DNA of 6,798 nucleotides from Candidatus Eiseniibacteriota bacterium (GTDB lineage Bacteria; Arandabacterota; Arandabacteria; JAGLYR01). The notes beneath the pieces were generated by a model. The model searched no databases. It was not told where the DNA came from and saw only the letters and a program-made list of their open reading frames with translations. A program made the position numbers and the translations under genes. Location: assembly GCA_023132135.1 (NCBI GenBank), contig JAGLYR010000149.1, positions 1 to 6,798 on the forward strand, given 5' to 3'. Positions 1 through 5,632 of this stretch are shown here, piece after piece (positions within the stretch are counted from its first letter, which is position 1; the number at the start of each line of letters is the position of its first letter).

Positions 1-143
1 TGGCTACGGCCGGGTTCTGGATCCTCACGAGTTCTCACTGTCCGAAGCGTGCAACCTGGCCAGTTGCCGGAGTCAGAATCCTTACCCTTCCACCCGACAC
101 CGTGTTTGTGCCGCGGGGCCTTCAATACCATGGATAACCCTTG

Positions 144-161
144 CCGCAAGATCACTTGCGG
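144..161. repeat. Perfect 7-bp inverted repeat with 4-base loop
   Basis: CCGCAAG at 144-150 and CTTGCGG at 155-161 are exact reverse complements separated by ATCA. No T-tract follows on either strand, so it does not look like an intrinsic terminator. It could be a small RNA hairpin or a protein-binding dyad. Confidence 0.5.
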
Positions 162-320
162 TCTCCGCCGACTCAGGCTGGTGAGAAATGCAGGCTGGCT
201 GGGGTAGAATTCCCCGGTGGTTCGATTCTCCCCGAAACCAACCCTTGGCAGACCTCAGGAACCTCAACCGGTCTCAGCAATAATAAACCCCGAGGATTTC
301 CGTACTGCCTTGATTTATTA

Positions 321-351
321 CGAGTTACTCCATGGCTCCTTCAGTAACTCG
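321..351. promoter_or_regulatory. Perfect 9-bp inverted repeat, candidate activator-binding site
   Basis: CGAGTTACT at 321-329 and AGTAACTCG at 343-351 are exact reverse complements around a 13-base centre, following an AT-rich patch (314-320). The dyad centre lies about 70 bases before the transcription start predicted from the sigma-54-type promoter at 378-394. Sigma-54 promoters need an enhancer-binding activator bound upstream, usually at a dyad, so this is the best candidate site. That role is inference from position and symmetry; the arms do not match the NtrC consensus as I know it. It could instead form an RNA hairpin if transcription starts further upstream. Confidence 0.4.
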
Positions 352-377
352 CGCTACCGCGCGCCGGGTGCAGGCAA

Positions 378-394
378 CTGGCACGAAGACTGCG
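378..394 (+). promoter_or_regulatory. Sigma-54 (RpoN) type -24/-12 promoter
   Basis: CTGGCACGAAGACTGCG matches the sigma-54 consensus YTGGCACG-N4-TTGCW closely. The -24 element CTGGCACG is exact, the invariant GG (380-381) and GC (392-393) are separated by the required 10 bases, and only the first T and the last position of the -12 element differ. Transcription would start near 405, leaving an untranslated leader of about 43 bases that contains the ribosome binding site at 431-440. Control of glutamate dehydrogenase by nitrogen status through RpoN and an enhancer-binding protein would follow, although no such regulator is in this window. Confidence 0.6.
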
Positions 395-430
395 TTAGCC
401 AGAGAAGTGGAAGCTATCATCCGAAACCTG

Positions 431-440
431 AGGAAGGAGG
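431..440 (+). promoter_or_regulatory. Strong Shine-Dalgarno site fixing the start at 448
   Basis: AGGAAGGAGG ends 7 bases before the ATG at 448. It rules out the longer frame from 217, whose extra residues show no family resemblance and would begin upstream of the predicted promoter. Confidence 0.8.
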
Positions 441-447
441 CACGACC

Positions 448-786
448 ATGGGAACCAAGGGAAACGCCGCACGGGCAACGCAGCTGCGTGACGCGCCCGC
501 AGAGGCCAGGGCCGCCGGGATTTGCTCAACCTGCAACCACGCGCGGGGCTGCATGCACATGCGGGAGAACCGCGGTCCGGTGTGGCACTGCGAGGAACAC
601 GAGTCCTACACGGAACTCGATATAACGGACAGCCACCTGAGCCTCCACAGATTCGATGAGAACATCGCCGTGGAGGACGAGGATTCGGCCATCTACGCGG
701 GCCTGTGCAGAAACTGCAAGCATCGCGCAACATGTACCCTGTCGAGGCCCGAGGACGGCGTGTGGTGGTGCGAGGAGTATGAGTAG
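448..786 (+). CDS. Small protein with two tandem Cys-rich WxCEE repeats, probable metal binder
   Basis: This 112-residue protein of unknown function has an internal duplication. Repeat 1 has C26, C29, H31, C35 and C48; repeat 2 has C87, C90, H92, C96 and C108, a 61-residue offset. The shared pattern is C-x2-C-x-H-x3-C, 11-12 residues, then C inside V-W-x-C-E-E-x-E. Four cysteines plus a histidine per repeat suggest that each binds one metal ion, zinc or iron; this is inference. An acidic linker joins the repeats, and the protein ends right after the second CEEYE. There is no signal peptide or membrane segment, so it is probably cytoplasmic. I recall short bacterial hypothetical proteins with a single such unit and no established role. 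A stop codon and 44 bases separate it from gdhA, with no terminator, so the two are probably co-transcribed from the sigma-54-type promoter. A redox or metal-dependent partner of the dehydrogenase is possible but unproven. Confidence 0.85.
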   Translation: MGTKGNAARATQLRDAPAEARAAGICSTCNHARGCMHMRENRGPVWHCEEHESYTELDITDSHLSLHRFDENIAVEDEDSAIYAGLCRNCKHRATCTLSRPEDGVWWCEEYE

Positions 787-830
787 GTAACAACCAAGTT
801 CGTCATCAAGCAGTAAGAAGGGAGGAAGAG

Positions 831-2123
831 ATGGCTGTCCCTGTCCCAACGACCTCAACCGTCATAGAGAAGCAGAGTCTGTACGATAACGTCATCTGGC
901 AGTTCGACAGATCCGCGGATCTGATGGGTCTGGATCCGGAGATCCGCAAGATCATGGCGGCAACCACCAACGAGATCCAGGTCCATTTCCCGGCGCGGAT
1001 GGATGAAGGCAATATCGAGATCTTCACGGGCTACCGCGTCCAGCACAACAACGCGCTGGGCCCGTACAAGGGTGGGCTCCGTTTCCATCCGGCAGTGGAT
1101 ATAGATGAGGTTCGAGCTCTCGCCATGTGGATGACTCTCAAGTGCGCCGTCGTCGACATCCCCTTCGGCGGTGCGAAGGGCGGCATCCGGATGGACCCAT
1201 CCCGATATTCGGCGGATGAGATCCAGCGGATCGTGCGCCGTTTTACTTTCGCCCTGGGAGACACCATTGGTCCTGAGTTCGACATTCCAGCCCCGGACGT
1301 AAACACCAACTCCCAGACGATGGCATGGATCGCCGACACATACGCGTCGACGATGCCCCCTCACGAGCGGTCACGCTGCACCCACGTGGTCACCGGCAAG
1401 CCCATAGAATCCGGTGGCAGCCTGGGACGGGAAAAGGCAACCGGCCAGGGCGTGGCGTTCACTCTCAGGGAGTGGGCGAAAGACCATGAGGTCGATCTGC
1501 GCAGTGCGACCTTCATCGTCCAGGGGTATGGCAACGTTGGCTCCTGGGCTGCGAGGCTGATGAAACGCTTCGGATCGAAGTTGCTTGCCGTCGAGGATGT
1601 CACCGGGGCCATCACCGCCCCGGATGGGATTGATCCCGACAGTCTTGCGAAGTACGTCGTGGAACACGGCGGAGTGGCCGGCTATCCCGGGACCAAGGAA
1701 ATCGACCACACGACCTTCCTGCGGACCAAGGCGGACATCTTCATCCCGGCCGCCCTGGAAAACACCATCACAGGCGCCACCGCTCCGTTGCTGGATGTCA
1801 AGGTTGTTGCGGAGGGCGCAAACGGGCCCACGGATCCGGACGGAGATGCCATCCTCGCCAAGAGAGGGATTGATGTCATTCCCGACATTCTCTGCAACTC
1901 CGGTGGTGTGGTCGTGAGCTACTTCGAGTGGCTCCAGAATAAGCGGAGCGAGTACTGGGAGCTGGTGGAAGTGGATGGAAAGCTTCTCAGGATCATCGTG
2001 AACGCCTACAGGAAGGTCCGCGACACAGCGAAGAGGTACAGGACGGACTGGCGGACGGCCGCATTCATCTGCGCCCTCGGGCGCCTGGAAACCGTCTACA
2101 AGGAGCGCGGGGTTTTCCCCTAG
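831..2123 (+). CDS. gdhA: Glutamate dehydrogenase (Glu/Leu/Phe/Val dehydrogenase family)
   Basis: This cytoplasmic enzyme interconverts glutamate with 2-oxoglutarate and ammonia using NAD(P)(H), linking nitrogen assimilation to the TCA cycle. The 430 residues are the usual length for the hexameric bacterial and archaeal type. The substrate domain carries PYKGGLRF (K80), MTLKCA (K104) and PFGGAKGG with catalytic K116; D156 in IPAPD is the partner acid. The Rossmann domain has GYGNVG at 232-237. The second strand ends in E255-D256 where many relatives have Ser-Asp; the extra acidic residue may favour NAD(H) over NADP(H), a tentative reading. The C-terminal part has AALENTIT, AEGANGPT and the family hallmark GGVVVSYFEWLQN (359-371). 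The start is supported by GGAGG at 821-825, five bases ahead. It is the second gene of a likely operon with the Cys-rich gene. No key residue is missing, so an active enzyme is expected. A preference for leucine or valine is unlikely given the conserved substrate residues. Confidence 0.96.
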   Translation: MAVPVPTTSTVIEKQSLYDNVIWQFDRSADLMGLDPEIRKIMAATTNEIQVHFPARMDEGNIEIFTGYRVQHNNALGPYKGGLRFHPAVDIDEVRALAMWMTLKCAVVDIPFGGAKGGIRMDPSRYSADEIQRIVRRFTFALGDTIGPEFDIPAPDVNTNSQTMAWIADTYASTMPPHERSRCTHVVTGKPIESGGSLGREKATGQGVAFTLREWAKDHEVDLRSATFIVQGYGNVGSWAARLMKRFGSKLLAVEDVTGAITAPDGIDPDSLAKYVVEHGGVAGYPGTKEIDHTTFLRTKADIFIPAALENTITGATAPLLDVKVVAEGANGPTDPDGDAILAKRGIDVIPDILCNSGGVVVSYFEWLQNKRSEYWELVEVDGKLLRIIVNAYRKVRDTAKRYRTDWRTAAFICALGRLETVYKERGVFP

Positions 2124-2173
2124 GCGGTTCGGCGAGTCCTTTCCGAGGATTCGAGGTGAGTGAGCAAACACTT

Positions 2174-2230
2174 GGCGGGGAACGCGGGGTGCACTCCGGA
2201 ATTGAAGCCGGACCACTCTGGTTCCCCGTC
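2174..2230. repeat. Long imperfect hairpin between convergent genes
   Basis: Bases 2174-2183 pair with 2221-2230 (10 pairs, one G-U). After a bulged G2184, 2185-2191 pair with 2214-2220 (7 pairs, two G-U). After a small internal loop, 2195-2199 pair with 2208-2212 around an 8-base loop. This gives 22 pairs in 57 bases. The G-U pairs favour folding in plus-strand RNA, so it would form in the 3' end of the gdhA transcript. No T-tract follows, so it is not a classical intrinsic terminator; it could still aid termination or protect the 3' end. Part of its sequence also resembles a cobalamin riboswitch core, described in the findings. Confidence 0.6.
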
Positions 2231-2257
2231 CGCGCGGTCCACCTGCCATTGTGTATG

Positions 2258-2284
2258 GCGCGGCGGCTCAGACGACCCCCGCGC
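2258..2284. repeat. GC-rich 6-bp inverted repeat downstream of the aconitase gene
   Basis: GCGCGG at 2258-2263 is the reverse complement of CCGCGC at 2279-2284, with a 15-base loop. It lies about 30 bases past the aconitase stop on the minus strand, where a terminator is expected, but it has no T-tract and is short. A five-pair stem, CATGC/GCATG (2292-2304), lies beside it. Either may contribute weakly to termination; the rest of 2124-2315 holds nothing else I can support. Confidence 0.25.
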
Positions 2285-2315
2285 TGTCGATCATGCAAAG
2301 CATGGGCCGGGGTTC

Positions 2316-4268
2316 TTACTTCCTCTTTCTCGCGGCCTTCTTCGCCTTCGCACTCGTGCAATTCAGAAGCCCGCCGGCGAGAAGAATCTCCTTCTGGCGG
2401 TCGGACAAGTCATAGTCCACTTCGAACTGGGTGCTCTTGGAATGATTCCGTACCAGGAATCTTTCGTTCCGCCCCAAGTGCCGGGGCACGTCCCGGATCT
2501 CGAGCCAGTCTTCCTGATCCAGTACATCATAGTCCCGCTCGTTGAGGAAGACCAACGGCAGGATGCCGCAGTTGATGAGGTCGGCCAGGTGCAGCGGGGT
2601 GAAGGACTTCGCCATCACGAACTGGATCCCCAGATACATCGGGGCCAACGCGGCATGCTCGCGGGACAATCCCAACCCGTAGTTGAACCCGCCGACGATG
2701 AATCCCCCACCGTGATCCCTGGCGCGGCGCGCGAAGGTCGGATCAACATTGCTGAAGACGTATTCCGAGATGGCGGGGATGTTGGACCGGAGAGGAATGA
2801 TACTGGCGGGGACCGGCATGATGTCGTCCGTAGTAGTATCGTCGCCTACCTTGAGAAGCACCTTGCTGGACAGGGTCTCCGGCAAGGTCTCCTTCCGCGG
2901 CAGCGGCTGGATATTTGGGCCCCGGCGGATTTTCACCTTGGAACCATCCCTCGGCGGCTTGATCACCATGTTGTCATCGACGACAAAGGTCTTGGGGATA
3001 GCAACCCGCGGAGGGCGGCCGGCAAGCGTTCTGGGATCGGTTATCCTGCCCTTGAGCGCTGTGGCAGCTGCCGTCTCGGGCGATACCAAGTAGATCGCGG
3101 CCGTCTTCGTCCCCGACCAGCCCTCGAAATTGCAGTTGCTGGTCCGGACCGAGACTTCGCCGCTGCCCGGCGCGTGGCCCATCCCGATACAAAATCCGCA
3201 GGCCGATTCTGCAATCCGGGCGCCCGAGGCAATCAGACTCGCCAAGCCGCCCGACTTGGCAATCATGCTGAAGACCTGCTTGCTCCCTGGAGCCACGATG
3301 AGGCTCACGCCCGGATGCACCGTCTTGCCCTTGAGAATCCCTGCAACCGTCATGAGATCCCGGTAGGACGAGTTGGTGCAACTGCCGACGCAGACCTGGC
3401 TGACCCCTACCTTCGTTAGCTTCCGGACGGGAACCACTCTGTCCGGCATATGGGGTTTGGCTGCGAGGGACTCGATCTTGTCCAGTTGGAGATCGATCAC
3501 CTCGTCGTACTCCGCATCCCTGTCGGCTACCAGCTCTTTCCAGAGCTTGACTCGCTTCTGCCCGGCCAGGAATGTGCGGGTCGCACGGTCGCTCGGGAAC
3601 ACGGAGGTCGTGGCGCCCAGCTCCGCTCCCATATTCGCAATGGTCGCCCGCTCGGGCACCGAGAGTGTTTGAACTCCGGGCCCACCGTACTCGAAGATCT
3701 TGCCAACCCCGCCCTCAACCGTGAGACGGCGCAGGAGATCCAGAATCACATCCTTGGCCGAAACCCAAGGTCTCAATTTTCCCGTCAGCCTAACCAGCAC
3801 AACCTGAGGCACGGTGAGATAGAAGAGCTCGCCCGCCATGGCCACAGCCACGTCAAGACCACTTGCCTCGATGCCGATCATCCCGATCCCGCCGGCTGTC
3901 GGGGTGTGATGGTCGGAACCCAGGAGGGTCATTCCGGGGATCCCAAAACGCTCCAGGTGAACCTGGTGGCAGATGCCGTTGCCCGGGCGCGAGAAACGGA
4001 CCCCGTACTTCGCAGCAACGGACTGCAGGAACAGGTGGTCATCAGGGTTCTCATACCCCGTCTGGAGGGTGTTGTGGTCCACGTAGCTCACGGAAATCTT
4101 CGTCTTCACTCTCGGGACCTTCATCGCCTCGAACTGAAGGTACGCCATCGTCCCGGTGGCATCCTGTGTCAACGTCTGGTCAATCCGGAGCCCGATCTCC
4201 CGCCCCGATCCCAGCTCACCCGAGACCAGATGCTCCGAGAGAATCTTCTGAACGATATTGTCCCCCAT
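2316..4268 (-). CDS. Aconitase-family [4Fe-4S] protein with altered active site
   Basis: This 650-residue protein aligns end to end with the Aquifex-type bacterial aconitase family, in which citrate and isocitrate are interconverted through cis-aconitate. Cluster ligands are intact: C297 (GSCTNS), C357 and C360 (CGFC). In mitochondrial aconitase numbering, Q72, D100, H101, H147, D165, H167, E262, R580, S643 and R644 have counterparts at Q35, D64, H65, H101, D119, H121, E193, R494, S535 and R536. Four other active-site positions are changed: S166 is H120, R447 is C379, R452 is W384, and the catalytic base S642 is L534. CGPC has become CGFC, and TTDHI is TTDDI. The frame is intact, and ATG 4268 has AGGAGG six bases ahead. 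The tail (641-650) is Lys/Arg-rich. It lies downstream of nifS-nifU-nifS, probably with its own promoter. The fold and cluster are secure; aconitase activity is doubtful. LeuC or homoaconitase is less likely because these are shorter or separate subunits and also keep those residues. Confidence 0.85.
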   Translation of the reverse strand: MGDNIVQKILSEHLVSGELGSGREIGLRIDQTLTQDATGTMAYLQFEAMKVPRVKTKISVSYVDHNTLQTGYENPDDHLFLQSVAAKYGVRFSRPGNGICHQVHLERFGIPGMTLLGSDHHTPTAGGIGMIGIEASGLDVAVAMAGELFYLTVPQVVLVRLTGKLRPWVSAKDVILDLLRRLTVEGGVGKIFEYGGPGVQTLSVPERATIANMGAELGATTSVFPSDRATRTFLAGQKRVKLWKELVADRDAEYDEVIDLQLDKIESLAAKPHMPDRVVPVRKLTKVGVSQVCVGSCTNSSYRDLMTVAGILKGKTVHPGVSLIVAPGSKQVFSMIAKSGGLASLIASGARIAESACGFCIGMGHAPGSGEVSVRTSNCNFEGWSGTKTAAIYLVSPETAAATALKGRITDPRTLAGRPPRVAIPKTFVVDDNMVIKPPRDGSKVKIRRGPNIQPLPRKETLPETLSSKVLLKVGDDTTTDDIMPVPASIIPLRSNIPAISEYVFSNVDPTFARRARDHGGGFIVGGFNYGLGLSREHAALAPMYLGIQFVMAKSFTPLHLADLINCGILPLVFLNERDYDVLDQEDWLEIRDVPRHLGRNERFLVRNHSKSTQFEVDYDLSDRQKEILLAGGLLNCTSAKAKKAARKRK

Positions 4269-4274
4269 GGGGTG

Positions 4275-4280
4275 CCTCCT
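4275..4280 (-). promoter_or_regulatory. Shine-Dalgarno site fixing the aconitase-family start
   Basis: On the minus strand AGGAGG lies six bases before the ATG at 4268-4266. It supports this start over the in-frame upstream ATG at 4316, whose extra 16 residues have no counterpart in the family. Confidence 0.8.
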
Positions 4281-4367
4281 GTGACCACGCGGAATGCTCA
4301 CACTCCACCACCGCACCGCGCCACATCAATATCCGCAAAAAACCACAAACATCGGCGCTCAGGGCGC

Positions 4368-4397
4368 ATGTTACGAGAAAGGGGGGCCGGAAGTCAA
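4368..4397 (-). promoter_or_regulatory. Sigma-70-like promoter for the aconitase-family gene
   Basis: Reading the minus strand, TTGACT (4397-4392, 5 of 6 to the -35 consensus) is followed after 18 bases by TAACAT (4373-4368, 4 of 6 to the -10 consensus). Transcription would start near 4361, giving a leader of about 90 bases. It sits in the 153-base gap after the nifS stop, where no convincing terminator is visible, so read-through from the Fe-S cluster genes is also possible. Confidence 0.45.
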
Positions 4398-4421
4398 GGA
4401 CGAGGGGAAGAGGCATTGCCC

Positions 4422-5591
4422 TCACCGCAGATTGAGAGGCGAGACAGCTCTCAGACGAGCAACAATCGGCGGCAGAGTCTCGATCACTCTCCGGACATCC
4501 TCTTCTGTCGTCCCAAGACCCAGGGAGAACCGGATGGAAGAGCGAGCCAGTTCCGGGGACAATCCCAGAGCTAGGGTCACATGAGAAGGCCCGAGGCTTC
4601 CGGAACTGCAGGCCGAGCCAGTGGATACAGAGATCCCCTCGATGTCCAAGGCCAGCATGGTCGCCTCCCCCTCCACGCCCTCGATGCAGAAGTTCACGTT
4701 GTTGGGTAGACGGAGGGTCGGGTGACCGTTGAGGAACACGTGGTCATTGTTCTGTTCGATCCCCCGCCACAGGTCGTCCCTGAGACCGGTCAGTCGTCGG
4801 ATTTCCCCCTCCATTTCCCCAGCGGCCAGATCCAGGGCAGTGGCCAGACCAACGATGGCCGGCACATTCTCTGTGGAGGCCCGGCGCCCCATCTCCTGCC
4901 CCCCACCATGGAGGAAGCGCGTCAGTTTCGTCCCCTCGCGGATGTAGAGGACTCCGACGCCCTTCGGCCCGTAGAACTTGTGGGCCGAGAGAGAAAGGAG
5001 ATCCACGTTAAGATCGTCAACCCGGACGGCCATGTGACCTGCGGTCTGAACAGCATCGGTGTGGAAGGGAATCCCGCGCTCGCGGCAGATGGCTCCAATC
5101 TCGGAAATGGGCTGAATGGTCCCAACTTCGTTGTTCGCATGCATGACGGTCACCAGAACCGTCTCGTCGGTAATCGCACTGCGCACATCGTCAGGATCGA
5201 CCAGGCCCGAGCTGTCGACCGGCAGCTCGGTAACCCGGAATGCCTGTGTTTCCAGAAACTGGCATGTCTCCAGAACTGCCTCGTGTTCGATCCGGGTTGT
5301 GACGATGTGGTTTCCGTGTTCGGCCCAGGCGTAGGCCGTTCCCTCGATTGCGTAGTTGTCCGCCTCCGTTCCCCCGGAGGTAAACACGATTTCCTGGGGC
5401 CGGGCGCCGAGATGCCGGGCCACAGTTCCCCTGGCCGACTCGATGGCCTCGCTGGCATCCCGGCCATCCGAGTGGAAACTGGAGGGATTACCGAAAGCAG
5501 TGGTGAAGTATGGTCTCATTGCCTTCACCACTTCCGGCCGGGTGGGCGTCGTGGCGGCGTGGTCCAGGTAGATTCGCTTGTTGTCCGGCAT
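4422..5591 (-). CDS. nifS: Cysteine desulfurase, NifS/IscS family (class I), complete
   Basis: This PLP enzyme converts cysteine to alanine and carries the sulfur as a persulfide for Fe-S cluster assembly. The 389 residues match the family length. The start reads IYLDHAATTP (7-16). H103 in IEHEAV stacks on PLP, D179 in FHTDAVQ contacts the PLP nitrogen, and K205 in SAHK forms the Schiff base. GRRASTENV (235-243) follows. The catalytic cysteine is C328 in TGSACSSG, on the long mobile loop of class I enzymes, and R354 in SIRFSLG should bind the cysteine carboxylate. The gene starts 41 bases after the scaffold gene stop, so the two are very probably co-transcribed and the IscU domain is the expected sulfur acceptor. 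The start is chosen because family similarity begins at residue 7 and a GAGGT site lies upstream; the open frame to 6122 is antisense-like noise over the scaffold gene. All key residues are present. Confidence 0.95.
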   Translation of the reverse strand: MPDNKRIYLDHAATTPTRPEVVKAMRPYFTTAFGNPSSFHSDGRDASEAIESARGTVARHLGARPQEIVFTSGGTEADNYAIEGTAYAWAEHGNHIVTTRIEHEAVLETCQFLETQAFRVTELPVDSSGLVDPDDVRSAITDETVLVTVMHANNEVGTIQPISEIGAICRERGIPFHTDAVQTAGHMAVRVDDLNVDLLSLSAHKFYGPKGVGVLYIREGTKLTRFLHGGGQEMGRRASTENVPAIVGLATALDLAAGEMEGEIRRLTGLRDDLWRGIEQNNDHVFLNGHPTLRLPNNVNFCIEGVEGEATMLALDIEGISVSTGSACSSGSLGPSHVTLALGLSPELARSSIRFSLGLGTTEEDVRRVIETLPPIVARLRAVSPLNLR

Positions 5592-5599
5592 TTCAGTGT

Positions 5600-5605
5600 A
5601 CCTCA
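5600..5605 (-). promoter_or_regulatory. Shine-Dalgarno site deciding the nifS start
   Basis: TGAGGT on the minus strand ends eight bases before the ATG at 5591. It is a partial but adequate match to the anti-Shine-Dalgarno sequence and supports this start over the longer open frame that overlaps the scaffold gene. Confidence 0.6.
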
Positions 5606-5632
5606 AGACAAAACACCAGGTTCGCTGTTTCA

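Larger units (their letters stand above)
1..447. other. Non-coding stretch upstream of the Cys-rich gene and gdhA
   Basis: No reading frame here looks like protein. One plus-strand frame stays open from the left edge to a TGA at 182-184, and one minus frame also stays open to the left edge, but neither translation resembles a known family. The stretch contains a 7-bp perfect hairpin (144-161), two copies of CAGGCTGG (174-181 and 191-198), a GGGG/CCCC snapback (201-215), a 9-bp perfect inverted repeat (321-351), a sigma-54-type promoter (378-394) and a ribosome binding site (431-440). I read it mainly as the control region of the downstream operon; what lies in about 1-240 is unresolved. Confidence 0.55.

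Noticed and set aside
205-210. TAGAAT as a sigma-70 -10 element
   Set aside because: No acceptable -35 element lies 16-18 bases upstream, and the later sigma-54-type promoter explains expression better.
14-238. Possible tmRNA: GGTTCTGGATCC near 14 and a T-loop-like motif with ACCA near 238
   Set aside because: The span is about 225 bases instead of roughly 350, the conserved GGATTCGAC block is absent, no tag ending in Ala-Ala is visible, and the acceptor and T stems contain mismatches. A T-loop-like motif is expected by chance in a window of this size.
217-447. N-terminal extension of the Cys-rich protein from the ATG at 217
   Set aside because: The extra residues lack the repeat pattern, the frame would start before the predicted promoter, and the ATG at 448 has a strong ribosome binding site.
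2109-2120. GGGG-TTTT-CCCC at the very end of gdhA as a terminator
   Set aside because: Only four pairs, located inside the coding region, with no T-tract after it.
2160-3419. Long plus-strand open frame over the aconitase-family gene
   Set aside because: It is antisense to a gene with clear family motifs; its translation is low-complexity and matches nothing, as expected for a GC-rich shadow frame. The same holds for the plus frames at 3450-4574 and 4722-5774.
4269-4316. Sixteen-residue extension of the aconitase-family protein
   Set aside because: The ATG at 4268 has AGGAGG at the right distance, and family similarity begins there.
4338-4367. GC-rich patch followed by a T6 run on the minus strand as a terminator after nifS
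   Set aside because: The only stem visible has about four pairs and lies roughly 14 bases before the T run, too weak and too far away.
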